A DNA stretch of 7,304 nucleotides, from the NCBI GenBank assembly GCA_003233615.1, contig QIMB01000086.1:1-7304 (forward strand), given 5' to 3'. Both the position numbers and the translations under genes were made by a program. Source of the stretch: Nitrospirota bacterium. Its GTDB lineage: Bacteria > Nitrospirota > Nitrospiria > Nitrospirales > UBA8639. Below are positions 1-6,282 of this stretch, piece by piece. The notes beneath the pieces were generated by a model that worked only from the letters and a program-made list of their open reading frames with translations, was not told where the DNA came from and made no database searches. The stretch's first letter is position 1. Every line of letters begins with the position of its first letter.

Positions 1-2620
1 TTGTGGCAGAATTGGTTTCAAGTTGTTTAATCTGTTTCTGGGCCTGGGTCAGAGCTATTTGACGTTCTTGTAACTGCTCTTGAAGTGTTGATCGAGTCAA
101 CGTCATTTCGGTGAGCCGTTCTTCTGCCCGTTGTGTCTGCTCGGAGGAGGAAGCATGAATAGTCTTCAAGGAATTTTTGCTGAATGCGACTTGGCCAAGA
201 GCTGTCGAAAGTTGCGTGCCTAGGCCAGCCACTTGGGTTGTTGCTGAGTTGAGCTCTCGCTTGACCTGGTTCAACTCAGCGGTAAGTTGGTCTCGTTCGT
301 GTTGTAGAGAAGTCACTGTGCTCTCAGCGTTTCCACTCTTTTGGGCTAATAAAGCCTTGAGTTGGTTCAGGCGACTGGCATTCTGAGATTCTTGGGATTG
401 AAGGTCTTGGAGCTCAGTCGTCAGTTGGGCATGTTCCTGTTGCGCTTCTTGGATTGTTTGATTTTTTTGAGCGAGAGTGGTTTCAAGTTTGCCTGCTTGA
501 GCTGTGAGTGCCGACAACTCTTCTTGACTAGCTTGATTTTTTTGAGCAAAAGCGGTTTCGCCCCGAACGGCTTGTGTGTTTAGTGTAGACAACTCTTTTT
601 GGCTAGTAGCGAGAAGTTCTTTGTATTTAGTGCGATCTTGCTGAAGGCGATTCAATTCAGACCGTGCCAGTTCCGCGTGTTGCCTGGCTGTTCCTTCTTG
701 CGTTACGAGAATATGTCGAGTGTCGGCGAGTGACGTCTCCAGTTCCTTGACTGTCGCTCCCAAGCGTTTCTGGTCTGCCGCATGTCGTTGGTTTTCAGCT
801 TGGAGCAGCTGCTTGTGTTGAGAAAGCTGAGAGTCGAAATTCCTGGCCCGTTCATGAGCGAGGGCTAATTCCGTGTTGGCCGCCTTGAGTTGAGTTCCTA
901 ATTCTGAGCGGGCAGCCATCAGTTTTTTTATTTCGGAAGGGGAAAAGGAGGATTTTTTAAGAACCGCAAATTGCAAGGTTTTGACTTCTTCAAGGGTTGT
1001 CGTCAATTCTCCCGCCGTTGTCCTGGCTTGGAACTGTAATGTGGCGTTTATGGCTTGCAGTGCGTCAAGTGATTGTTCGTGTGTTTCTTCTTGGTCGGTA
1101 AGTTCAGACGTTAATGTTTGTACGTTGGCGTGCAATTCGGATAGTGCATCCTCTTGCGATGCTAGTTGGTGTTCTAACCGGGTTCGTTGTTCTACAAATC
1201 CTTGAGCTTCATCCGCAGAAATCTGTTGATACCGGGCAATAGTCGCTTCAAGTTCTTGATTTTTTTCTTGAGTGTGCATGAGGGCATCTGGCTGTTGAGA
1301 TGTTTGGGCTATCTCCCTGGCTTGAGGGGGAACGGATGAAGGATCGTTCGAGAGAGAAGCAACTTTTTGAGTGGGAACTTCCTGTGGGGGCGAACCTAGG
1401 GGGCTCAAGAACCATATCAGCAATCCTACGCCTACTAAAAATATACTGGCTGCCATAATATACGAGGATTGAGGCACTGGCGGATGTGCGGGAGTTGCTT
1501 GGGGGGCGGGAGATGGAGCCACTGTAGCTTGAGGGTGCAAGTGCAGTTTCACCCATTCAGGGGAAAAAACTTCGCGATACAGGTCATTACGAAGAGCAAC
1601 GTTGTCGTCATCTTCACGAAGAACACCCACTAATTGCAGTTGATCCATCGCGCCTTGGTTTGATTTTAGACTGTCTATCTTATTTTCTAAGAGGTCCAAA
1701 TATGGTTGAAGGAGTGAGATTCCATTGCTGGCAGGTTCTGTTAAGGAAGTTCGAACGAATTGAAAATGAGGCTCACGAAGTGCTTGTGGACTGACGATGA
1801 AATGGCGGATACATTCATCCACCTCTGCTTCAAACCAGACTGTACGGTGTTGTTCTTCCAAAACTTGGCAGAGCAATTGGGTCAGGTATGGGTGCCCATT
1901 CGTCCAGCGGTACACCCATTGCACTGCTTCCTGAGCGGTATTCGTGGGAAGACTCAGCCCTCCTGCTAAGAGAAGGGCCTCTTCAATTGTAAAATCTGAG
2001 AGCGCGACGCGATGACTCCATTGGAATAACGAGGGTCCACCATCAGGAATGAGTTGCGAAGGTGTTGCGACGCCACAGATGACGAATGAGAAGCGATACA
2101 AAATGGAATCGGTCGCCCGTGATTCATAGAGCGTAGTGAGCCATTCAAAGAAGTGTTCGCGAAAGGGTAGAGGCGCGATACGTTCAATTTCATCAATGAA
2201 CAACACAAGGGGGCCAGAAATTTCAGACAGAATGACCTCAGTAATTAATCTCGTGAGTCGTCTATACGGGGGGAGGGCAAAAACAGCGGGTTTTTCCCAC
2301 CAGCTCATTAAGTCCGTCGTGAGGTCCAGGGTCTCGTCCAAGATACGAACAATATTGTGAAACCATTCATCTTCTCGTGAAGGGAGAGGAAACTGACTAA
2401 GGTCAATGAGCACGGCATGATGGGCTGTGGCATTGAGCTGTTCGGCTGTATGGGAAATCAGGCTAGATTTCCCCATCTGGGGAGAATGGAGAATATAGGC
2501 AGGTCTTCCATTTTTGCAGTGATCCAGCAGTTCCGCATCTGCAGGACGTTGTATATAGTGCAGATTTCGGGCCTTGACCGTACGACCGCTTGAGAGTCCT
2601 TGATGATTTTTATGAGCCAT
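1..2620 (-). CDS. AAA-like (AAA_35-type) ATPase with one membrane segment and long coiled coil, 3' end off window
   Basis: An uninterrupted frame of 873 codons runs from ATG (2620-2618) off the left edge, so the C-terminus is missing. Residues about 20-330 resemble the AAA-like family AAA_35 (PF14516). The Walker A is SPQMGKSS with Lys51. A WW pair precedes the central helices. The Walker B is VLFIDEIE with Asp143 and Glu144. The family signature GVATP is at 183-187, followed by a WTNGHPYLTQ segment. A Pro/Ala-rich linker (about 366-388) leads to one hydrophobic helix (about 389-406, starting MAASIFLVGVG). The rest, from about 430, is Gln/Glu/Leu-rich heptad-like sequence typical of a long coiled coil. 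Inferred topology is a cytoplasmic ATPase with the coiled coil across the membrane, a plausible scaffold or signalling NTPase; the actual role is unknown. No clear Shine-Dalgarno site precedes the ATG, but no other ATG, GTG or TTG start lies between it and the upstream in-frame stop near 2693. The domain call is firm; the function is not. Confidence 0.9.
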   Translation of the reverse strand, partial: MAHKNHQGLSSGRTVKARNLHYIQRPADAELLDHCKNGRPAYILHSPQMGKSSLISHTAEQLNATAHHAVLIDLSQFPLPSREDEWFHNIVRILDETLDLTTDLMSWWEKPAVFALPPYRRLTRLITEVILSEISGPLVLFIDEIERIAPLPFREHFFEWLTTLYESRATDSILYRFSFVICGVATPSQLIPDGGPSLFQWSHRVALSDFTIEEALLLAGGLSLPTNTAQEAVQWVYRWTNGHPYLTQLLCQVLEEQHRTVWFEAEVDECIRHFIVSPQALREPHFQFVRTSLTEPASNGISLLQPYLDLLENKIDSLKSNQGAMDQLQLVGVLREDDDNVALRNDLYREVFSPEWVKLHLHPQATVAPSPAPQATPAHPPVPQSSYIMAASIFLVGVGLLIWFLSPLGSPPQEVPTQKVASLSNDPSSVPPQAREIAQTSQQPDALMHTQEKNQELEATIARYQQISADEAQGFVEQRTRLEHQLASQEDALSELHANVQTLTSELTDQEETHEQSLDALQAINATLQFQARTTAGELTTTLEEVKTLQFAVLKKSSFSPSEIKKLMAARSELGTQLKAANTELALAHERARNFDSQLSQHKQLLQAENQRHAADQKRLGATVKELETSLADTRHILVTQEGTARQHAELARSELNRLQQDRTKYKELLATSQKELSTLNTQAVRGETAFAQKNQASQEELSALTAQAGKLETTLAQKNQTIQEAQQEHAQLTTELQDLQSQESQNASRLNQLKALLAQKSGNAESTVTSLQHERDQLTAELNQVKRELNSATTQVAGLGTQLSTALGQVAFSKNSLKTIHASSSEQTQRAEERLTEMTLTRSTLQEQLQERQIALTQAQKQIKQLETNSAT
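458..607 (-). repeat. Two imperfect tandem 75-bp (25-residue) repeats inside the coiled coil
   Basis: Bases 533-607 and 458-532 are adjacent 75-base units. Each begins on the plus strand with the same 15 bases, ttgatttttttgagc, at 458 and 533. On the coding strand they are residues 672-696 and 697-721. The copies start TSQKELSTLN and ASQEELSALT, and both end in AQKNQ. Fifteen of 25 residues are identical by hand alignment. The unit is a whole number of codons, so the frame is preserved. This looks like an in-frame duplication that lengthened the coiled coil. Confidence 0.75.
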
Positions 2621-2970
2621 GATCGTGTTGAGAATATTTTGGCCAAAAACGTAAGATTGAGATGAAGAGCGTAAGCAAAGGATGTTGGAGACTCAATATA
2701 ACCAAATCTGAGGAAGGCTTAGGATAACTCATAAGGATGGTCTGTGAAGAAGATTGTCTCCGATTGAATGTGGAAATACTGGGGTTCTGTGTGATGAGTG
2801 TTTAGGATTCCGTTGAAGGATGGACGAGCAATGAGAAAATGATCGCTGGTAGCAACGTGAAAACATGGATGTGCCCATTGAGAGAGAACGGCCATGGCCT
2901 CTACAGGTTGGTACATTCATATGTACTGGAAGACAGAACAGATGATTTTACTTCTTCATATACCAAGAAG
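2621..2970. other. Gap between the AAA-like gene and the 86-residue gene
   Basis: This 350-base stretch separates two minus-strand genes. It contains no RNA gene or convincing terminator that I can see. The only sizeable frame is the doubtful 65-codon ORF listed separately. The promoter of the AAA-like gene should lie in the part nearest 2620, but I found no clear -35/-10 pair. Confidence 0.5.
2719..2916 (-). CDS. Doubtful small hypothetical protein (65 aa)
   Basis: A 65-codon ATG frame fills most of the gap between the 86-residue gene and the AAA-like gene, on the same strand as both. The predicted peptide starts MYQPVEAMAV. It is rich in His and Phe and has no membrane segment, metal motif or family signature that I recognise. 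The amino-acid mix is not obviously nonsense, which is the main argument for it. Against it, neither the ATG at 2916 nor the internal ATG at residue 8 has a well-placed Shine-Dalgarno site, and an overlapping frame of similar length exists. It could be chance, or the remnant of a gene. Confidence 0.25.
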   Translation of the reverse strand: MYQPVEAMAVLSQWAHPCFHVATSDHFLIARPSFNGILNTHHTEPQYFHIQSETIFFTDHPYELS

Positions 2971-3231
2971 TCATCCATCATGTTCCTGTCGTAGGGGAAT
3001 GCCGAGGGAATATCGGCCAGATCGAAGTCGAAGCTCAAAATCCAACAGTTTTCGTAATTCCAGTTCTGCACTGTCCAAGAATCGAAGGGCTTCATCCTTG
3101 CCAGGGAAGGGGCCATAGGTTCGCGTCACAAGGACATTGCAGGAGACATCAACAAACCAATGCTCGAATCCTTTTGTATGGCCCTTTTGGTAAATGGCAA
3201 TGTCCTGTTCGGTTTTGGCATGTGTCGCCAT
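2971..3231 (-). CDS. Small hypothetical protein (86 aa)
   Basis: This is a soluble, highly charged 86-residue protein of unknown function. I chose the ATG at 3231-3229 because GAGGAGG (3244-3238) lies six bases upstream. A TTG five codons earlier would place the ribosome site inside the gene. The N-terminal half is predicted to be beta-rich (FEHWFVDVSCNVLV). A YGPFPGKDEALRFL segment follows, of the form 'GPF plus turn plus helix' often seen in small domains where a strand leads into an amphipathic helix. A Glu/Leu/Arg-rich helix (about residues 53-70) comes next, then a short tail. No signal peptide or membrane segment is visible. It is the first gene of the minus-strand group facing the divergent gap, 350 bases upstream of the AAA-like gene. 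The family is not recognised, but the start signal and composition make it probably real. Confidence 0.7.
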   Translation of the reverse strand: MATHAKTEQDIAIYQKGHTKGFEHWFVDVSCNVLVTRTYGPFPGKDEALRFLDSAELELRKLLDFELRLRSGRYSLGIPLRQEHDG

Positions 3232-3237
3232 TATGTG

Positions 3238-3244
3238 CCTCCTC
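3238..3244 (-). promoter_or_regulatory. Shine-Dalgarno site of the 86-aa gene
   Basis: The minus strand reads GAGGAGG, six bases before the ATG at 3231. It is the strongest ribosome binding site in the window, and it fixes the start at that ATG rather than the in-frame TTG at 3246. Confidence 0.7.
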
Positions 3245-3632
3245 AAAAGAGTGACAAATCAATCAGCAATATGTCGAGCTATGCTGTAATGCCTAGGTAA
3301 AATTAAGCATGACATTGAAAGATATAATGGTGATGACACACGATATGCACAAATATGAGAAATGAATGAATACTCTGTCAATACAATATTTAGTGGCACT
3401 TCTGATTGTACCATCCCATGTGTGGTGTGCAAAGAGGAAATATAGAACAAAGACGTCCATGCGGGCGAAGCTTGTGTCTTGTATGTAGGGACACGGACAA
3501 AGCCATAAAAGTCTACTGATATGTTGTGGAATTCTCACATACTGGGCATGAAAGAATGTTTGTGGTAAAGACCTTAGGACAGATGTTTCAGCAGGAATGA
3601 TCGGATAGAGTTCAAATCTTGATCTTTCTCAT
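3245..3632. other. Gene-free divergent intergenic region
   Basis: Nearly 390 bases separate the divergent 86-residue gene and the CDF transporter gene. Promoters for both directions should lie here. A TATAAT hexamer occurs on the plus strand at 3323-3328, but no matching -35 stands 16-18 bases upstream, so I do not call a promoter. Two minus-strand frames of 60-80 codons exist but have no ribosome site, and their composition looks like chance. I see no tRNA, riboswitch fold or tandem repeat. Confidence 0.5.
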
Positions 3633-3671
3633 GTGACAGCGAAAAACAGATTATCCGTTGAACGAGGTCCC

Positions 3672-4616
3672 ATGGCATCTTCTTCAAAAAAAGTCATTTA
3701 CGCCGCACTCATTGGCAATGCGTTAATTGCCGTCACAAAATTCGCCGCATCCGTGTTCACAGGGAGTTCGGCCATGTTAGCCGAAGGCATCCATTCTCTC
3801 GTGGATACTGGCAATCAAGGGCTGTTGCTCTATGGCCTCCATAGAGCCAAGAAGCCGGCGGATGAACAATTTCCATTTGGTCATGGCAAAGAGGTGTATT
3901 TTTGGAGCTTTGTTGTGGCGATTCTGATCTTTGCGATGGGTGCTGGAATTTCTCTTTATGAAGGCGTGGTTCATATTCTCCATCCAGAGCATGTTGAGAA
4001 TCCTATGATTAATTACGTGGTCTTAGGCTTTGCGCTGATTTTTGAAGGGGGAGCCTGGTTCTTTGCATTCAAAGAGTTTTCTCGAGTCAAAGGAAAGTGG
4101 TCGTATGTGCAGGCCGTGCAGCGGGGGAAAGATCCCACGATCTTTATGGTCTTGTTTGAAGATTCAGCGGCAGTGCTGGGTTTGATTGTGGCATTTTTGG
4201 GTATTTGGTTAGGACAAGTGACGGGGCTTGCGTATTTAGATGGGATTGCCACTGTTATTATCGGATTGATTCTCGGAGGAACAGCGATCTGGCTAGCCTA
4301 TGAAACCAAAGGACTTCTCATCGGAGAAAGTGCGAACAGTGAGGTCGTCCAGAGTATTCGGGAGATGGCCAAGCAACTTTCGGGTGTGACGCAGGTCAAT
4401 GAAGTTCTGACGATGCATATGGGGCCAGAGTTTATTTTAGTGAATATCAGTGTAGATTTTCAGGATGGCGTGACATCTGAAGTCGTTGAAGATTGTGTGG
4501 CGAAATTGGATAGAGCCATTAAGACGAAACATCCATTGGTTAAGCGGGTCTTTGTCGAAGCCGAGGCCCGCCGAGTCCGTGTGGTAGAAGAGACAAAAGG
4601 GTCGAGTCAGTCGTGA
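3672..4616 (+). CDS. Cation diffusion facilitator (CDF) family transporter
   Basis: This 314-residue inner-membrane protein belongs to the CDF (Cation_efflux, PF01545) family, which exports divalent metals such as Zn2+ by proton antiport. The first helix (about 8-29) leads into the family signature GSSAMLAEGIHSLVDTGNQ. Its His41 and Asp45 form the TM2 half of the metal site. FPFGHGKE (67-74) follows, a conserved cytoplasmic loop. Further helices lie at about 77-100, 113-133, 158-180 and 190-210. Residues after 219 form the cytoplasmic dimerisation domain. TM5 carries FEDSAAVLG (Glu163, Asp164) instead of the usual HxxxD, as I recall for the ZNT9-like branch, so the metal specificity is open. 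I prefer the ATG at 3672, with GAGG four bases upstream (close). A GTG at 3633 would add 13 polar residues and has no ribosome site. The GHKL ATPase gene begins 21 bases downstream, which suggests one transcript. Confidence 0.93.
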   Translation: MASSSKKVIYAALIGNALIAVTKFAASVFTGSSAMLAEGIHSLVDTGNQGLLLYGLHRAKKPADEQFPFGHGKEVYFWSFVVAILIFAMGAGISLYEGVVHILHPEHVENPMINYVVLGFALIFEGGAWFFAFKEFSRVKGKWSYVQAVQRGKDPTIFMVLFEDSAAVLGLIVAFLGIWLGQVTGLAYLDGIATVIIGLILGGTAIWLAYETKGLLIGESANSEVVQSIREMAKQLSGVTQVNEVLTMHMGPEFILVNISVDFQDGVTSEVVEDCVAKLDRAIKTKHPLVKRVFVEAEARRVRVVEETKGSSQS

Positions 4617-4621
4617 CTGCG

Positions 4622-4628
4622 AAGGAGA
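4622..4628 (+). promoter_or_regulatory. Shine-Dalgarno site deciding a TTG start
   Basis: AAGGAGA lies nine bases before the TTG at 4638. An in-frame stop (TGA, 4629-4631) bars any earlier start, and the next in-frame ATG is at codon 45, inside the ATPase fold. The TTG is therefore the only start that keeps the conserved N-terminus. The out-of-frame ATG at 4628 abuts the site and stops after five codons. Confidence 0.75.
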
Positions 4629-4637
4629 TGAAGATCG

Positions 4638-6245
4638 TTGGGTGAAACTCGTGTTGACCTTCTGCATCTTTTAGAAGATTTACGGGATGCCTATCCAGGA
4701 GAGCTTGAGGAAACCATTCTCACGGAAATCGTGGCGAATGCGTTAGATGCCGGCGCAAGTCGAATTGGAATGGAGGCCCATCCGTCCGCGGGGACGCTGA
4801 CGGTGATTGATAATGGATCAGGTATGCCACGGAAGAATCTGGTCCGCTATCACGACATTGCTTCCAGTACGAAACGGCGGGGACAGGGGATTGGCTTCGC
4901 CGGTGTGGGGATCAAATTGGGTTTGTTGGTGTGCGAGGAAGTGCTGACGGAAACCAAGCGCGGACAGACGCATGTGTCAACCTCCTGGCATTTATCGTCA
5001 CGGCACCGGGCTCCCTGGAAATGGACGGCGCCAATTGGCCTGGTGACCCAACAGGGCACGGCCGTTCGTCTCAAGCTTCACAATGCGCTCTCTCCACTGC
5101 TGGATTCAGGATTTTTAGGCCAGGTCCTCTCCCGGCATTTTCAACCGTTGTTGGATCCGACGTTTTCCACCATCCTGAATGCGTCCTATCCCCAAGGGGT
5201 GGTCTTTGTCATCAATGGGGTGGAGCTGACGCCGCAACGGTTTGAGGCGCCGGTTACCGCGCCGTTGGAAATTCGTTTGTTGCGAAAACGCAAGCCGTCG
5301 GCTTTGGGATATCTGGTGCGAACCGAGCATTCCTTGCCGGAGGATCTTCAGGGGTTGGCCATCAGTACTCATGGCAAAGTCATCAAATCCGGATGGGATT
5401 GGCTGGGCATTACCCCTCAGGCTCGCGACCGTGTGTCCGGATTGATTGAGGTCCCGGGACTGGCTGGCAGTCTGACCCTGAATAAAGGTGATTTTATTCG
5501 AGTCGGCGCCAGAGGGGCGACCTATCTGGCATATCGGAAGGCCATTCAAGAAGCTATTCAGCGTCAATTAACTGAATGGGGAGACCTAGAGAGTCCTGTC
5601 GAAGAAACCCCGCCCCGTCAAATTCGTCCATTGGAGCGTGACATTGAACGGGTGCTAGAAGATCTTTCCAACCTCTTCCCACTGTTGGGATCATTAGTTG
5701 AACATCGAAAGGGAGGGCAGAAACGGTTGCCATTGGGTATGCCCGGACTGAATGAGAACATGCGAGCGGTCATGACTCCTGGCGAAGGTGATGCCATCTC
5801 ATCGGAAGCAGAAGACACAACGGAAGATACGTTTGTGGTGCAACCTCAACCGTCGGAGTCTGCTCCTGCATCAAACCGGAATTCACATGACACGGAGGAC
5901 GAGGTCTCGGTCGTGTCTGATCTCCTGCTGCCGGATCGAGGGAGCCCTAGACGTGCAGCCAGATTCGGTCTTGGCATTCAATTCGAAGATCGGGAAGATG
6001 ATCAGGAAATCGGGCGGTTAGTGGAGTCAACCGTGTGGGTGAATCGAGCCCATCCTGCCTATCAACGGGCGGTGGCCATACGATCAGTTGGCTATCATAT
6101 TGCCCTGGCAGTAGGCCTAGCGTTGGCGCCGCTTGCTGTGGAGCCAGCACACGAACATGCGTTTCTCATTGCTTTTCTTTCCTGCTGGGGGGATGGCGAG
6201 ATGCCAAAGAAACGACGTTCTCGCAAGCGGAAGGTTTCTCCCTGA
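4638..6245 (+). CDS. GHKL (HSP90/MutL/histidine-kinase-like) ATPase with uncharacterised C-terminal region
   Basis: This 535-residue soluble protein has an N-terminal Bergerat ATP-binding fold. The N box is ILTEIVANALDAGAS, with Glu30 as likely catalytic base and Asn34 as Mg2+ ligand. The G1 box is VIDNGSGM (Asp58). The lid/G2 region is SSTKRRGQGIGFAGVGIKLG (76-95). A GTAVRL strand (140-145) fits the last ATP-site motif. The closest relatives are probably the HATPase_c_3 (PF13589) group used by MORC, MutL and Hsp90-like proteins; no kinase domain is present. A second alpha/beta region runs to about 315. Next come a helix (about 332-356) and an acidic Ser/Glu/Asp-rich linker (about 383-425). 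A compact C-terminal segment contains VWVNRAHPAYQRA (466-478) and an Ala/Leu-rich helix. The tail, PKKRRSRKRKV (523-533), is very basic. The fold points to an ATP-gated clamp or conformational switch; the substrate is unknown. It starts 21 bases after the CDF gene. Confidence 0.88.
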   Translation: MGETRVDLLHLLEDLRDAYPGELEETILTEIVANALDAGASRIGMEAHPSAGTLTVIDNGSGMPRKNLVRYHDIASSTKRRGQGIGFAGVGIKLGLLVCEEVLTETKRGQTHVSTSWHLSSRHRAPWKWTAPIGLVTQQGTAVRLKLHNALSPLLDSGFLGQVLSRHFQPLLDPTFSTILNASYPQGVVFVINGVELTPQRFEAPVTAPLEIRLLRKRKPSALGYLVRTEHSLPEDLQGLAISTHGKVIKSGWDWLGITPQARDRVSGLIEVPGLAGSLTLNKGDFIRVGARGATYLAYRKAIQEAIQRQLTEWGDLESPVEETPPRQIRPLERDIERVLEDLSNLFPLLGSLVEHRKGGQKRLPLGMPGLNENMRAVMTPGEGDAISSEAEDTTEDTFVVQPQPSESAPASNRNSHDTEDEVSVVSDLLLPDRGSPRRAARFGLGIQFEDREDDQEIGRLVESTVWVNRAHPAYQRAVAIRSVGYHIALAVGLALAPLAVEPAHEHAFLIAFLSCWGDGEMPKKRRSRKRKVSP

Positions 6246-6251
6246 TCATCA

Positions 6252-6269
6252 AAGACCTGGGAAGGTCTT
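6252..6269. terminator. Possible bidirectional terminator hairpin
   Basis: AAGACC (6252-6257) pairs with GGTCTT (6264-6269) across a six-base loop in the 37-base gap between two convergent genes. On the plus strand it is followed by GTTT, and on the minus strand by TGATGA. The U-tract is therefore short and the stem is only six pairs. Location favours a shared terminator, but strength is doubtful. Confidence 0.4.
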
Positions 6270-6282
6270 GTTTCGCGAGTTC

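Noticed and set aside
1248..1556. A 102-codon minus-strand frame overlapping the AAA-like gene
   Set aside because: It lies in a different frame over the Pro/Ala linker and membrane helix. The main 873-codon frame carries the recognisable domain and coiled coil, so this is a shadow.
1..2620. SMC/Rad50-like or ExeA-like protein as identity for the coiled-coil ATPase
   Set aside because: Only an N-terminal P-loop is present, with AAA_35 signatures (GVATP, FIDEIE) and a membrane helix before the coil. That does not match the split ATPase of SMC/Rad50, and the AAA_35 match is better than ExeA.
3323..3328. A perfect TATAAT hexamer on the plus strand
   Set aside because: There is no -35-like hexamer at suitable spacing, and it lies over 300 bases from the next plus-strand start. 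A chance match in AT-rich DNA is likely.
3473..3493. A GTGTC/GACAC inverted repeat
   Set aside because: Five pairs around an eleven-base loop with no T-run is within chance expectation.
3259..3538. Two overlapping minus-strand frames of 63 and 81 codons in the divergent gap
   Set aside because: Neither has a Shine-Dalgarno site. They overlap each other in different frames, and the peptides look like chance AT-rich translation.
4628..4645. A five-codon ATG mini-frame in the gap before the GHKL gene
   Set aside because: Its ATG directly abuts the Shine-Dalgarno site, so it is too close to be used. It has no sign of a leader-peptide or attenuator structure.
5115..5567. A 150-codon minus-strand frame inside the GHKL ATPase gene
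   Set aside because: It is antisense to a well-supported gene and shows no family motif or ribosome site.
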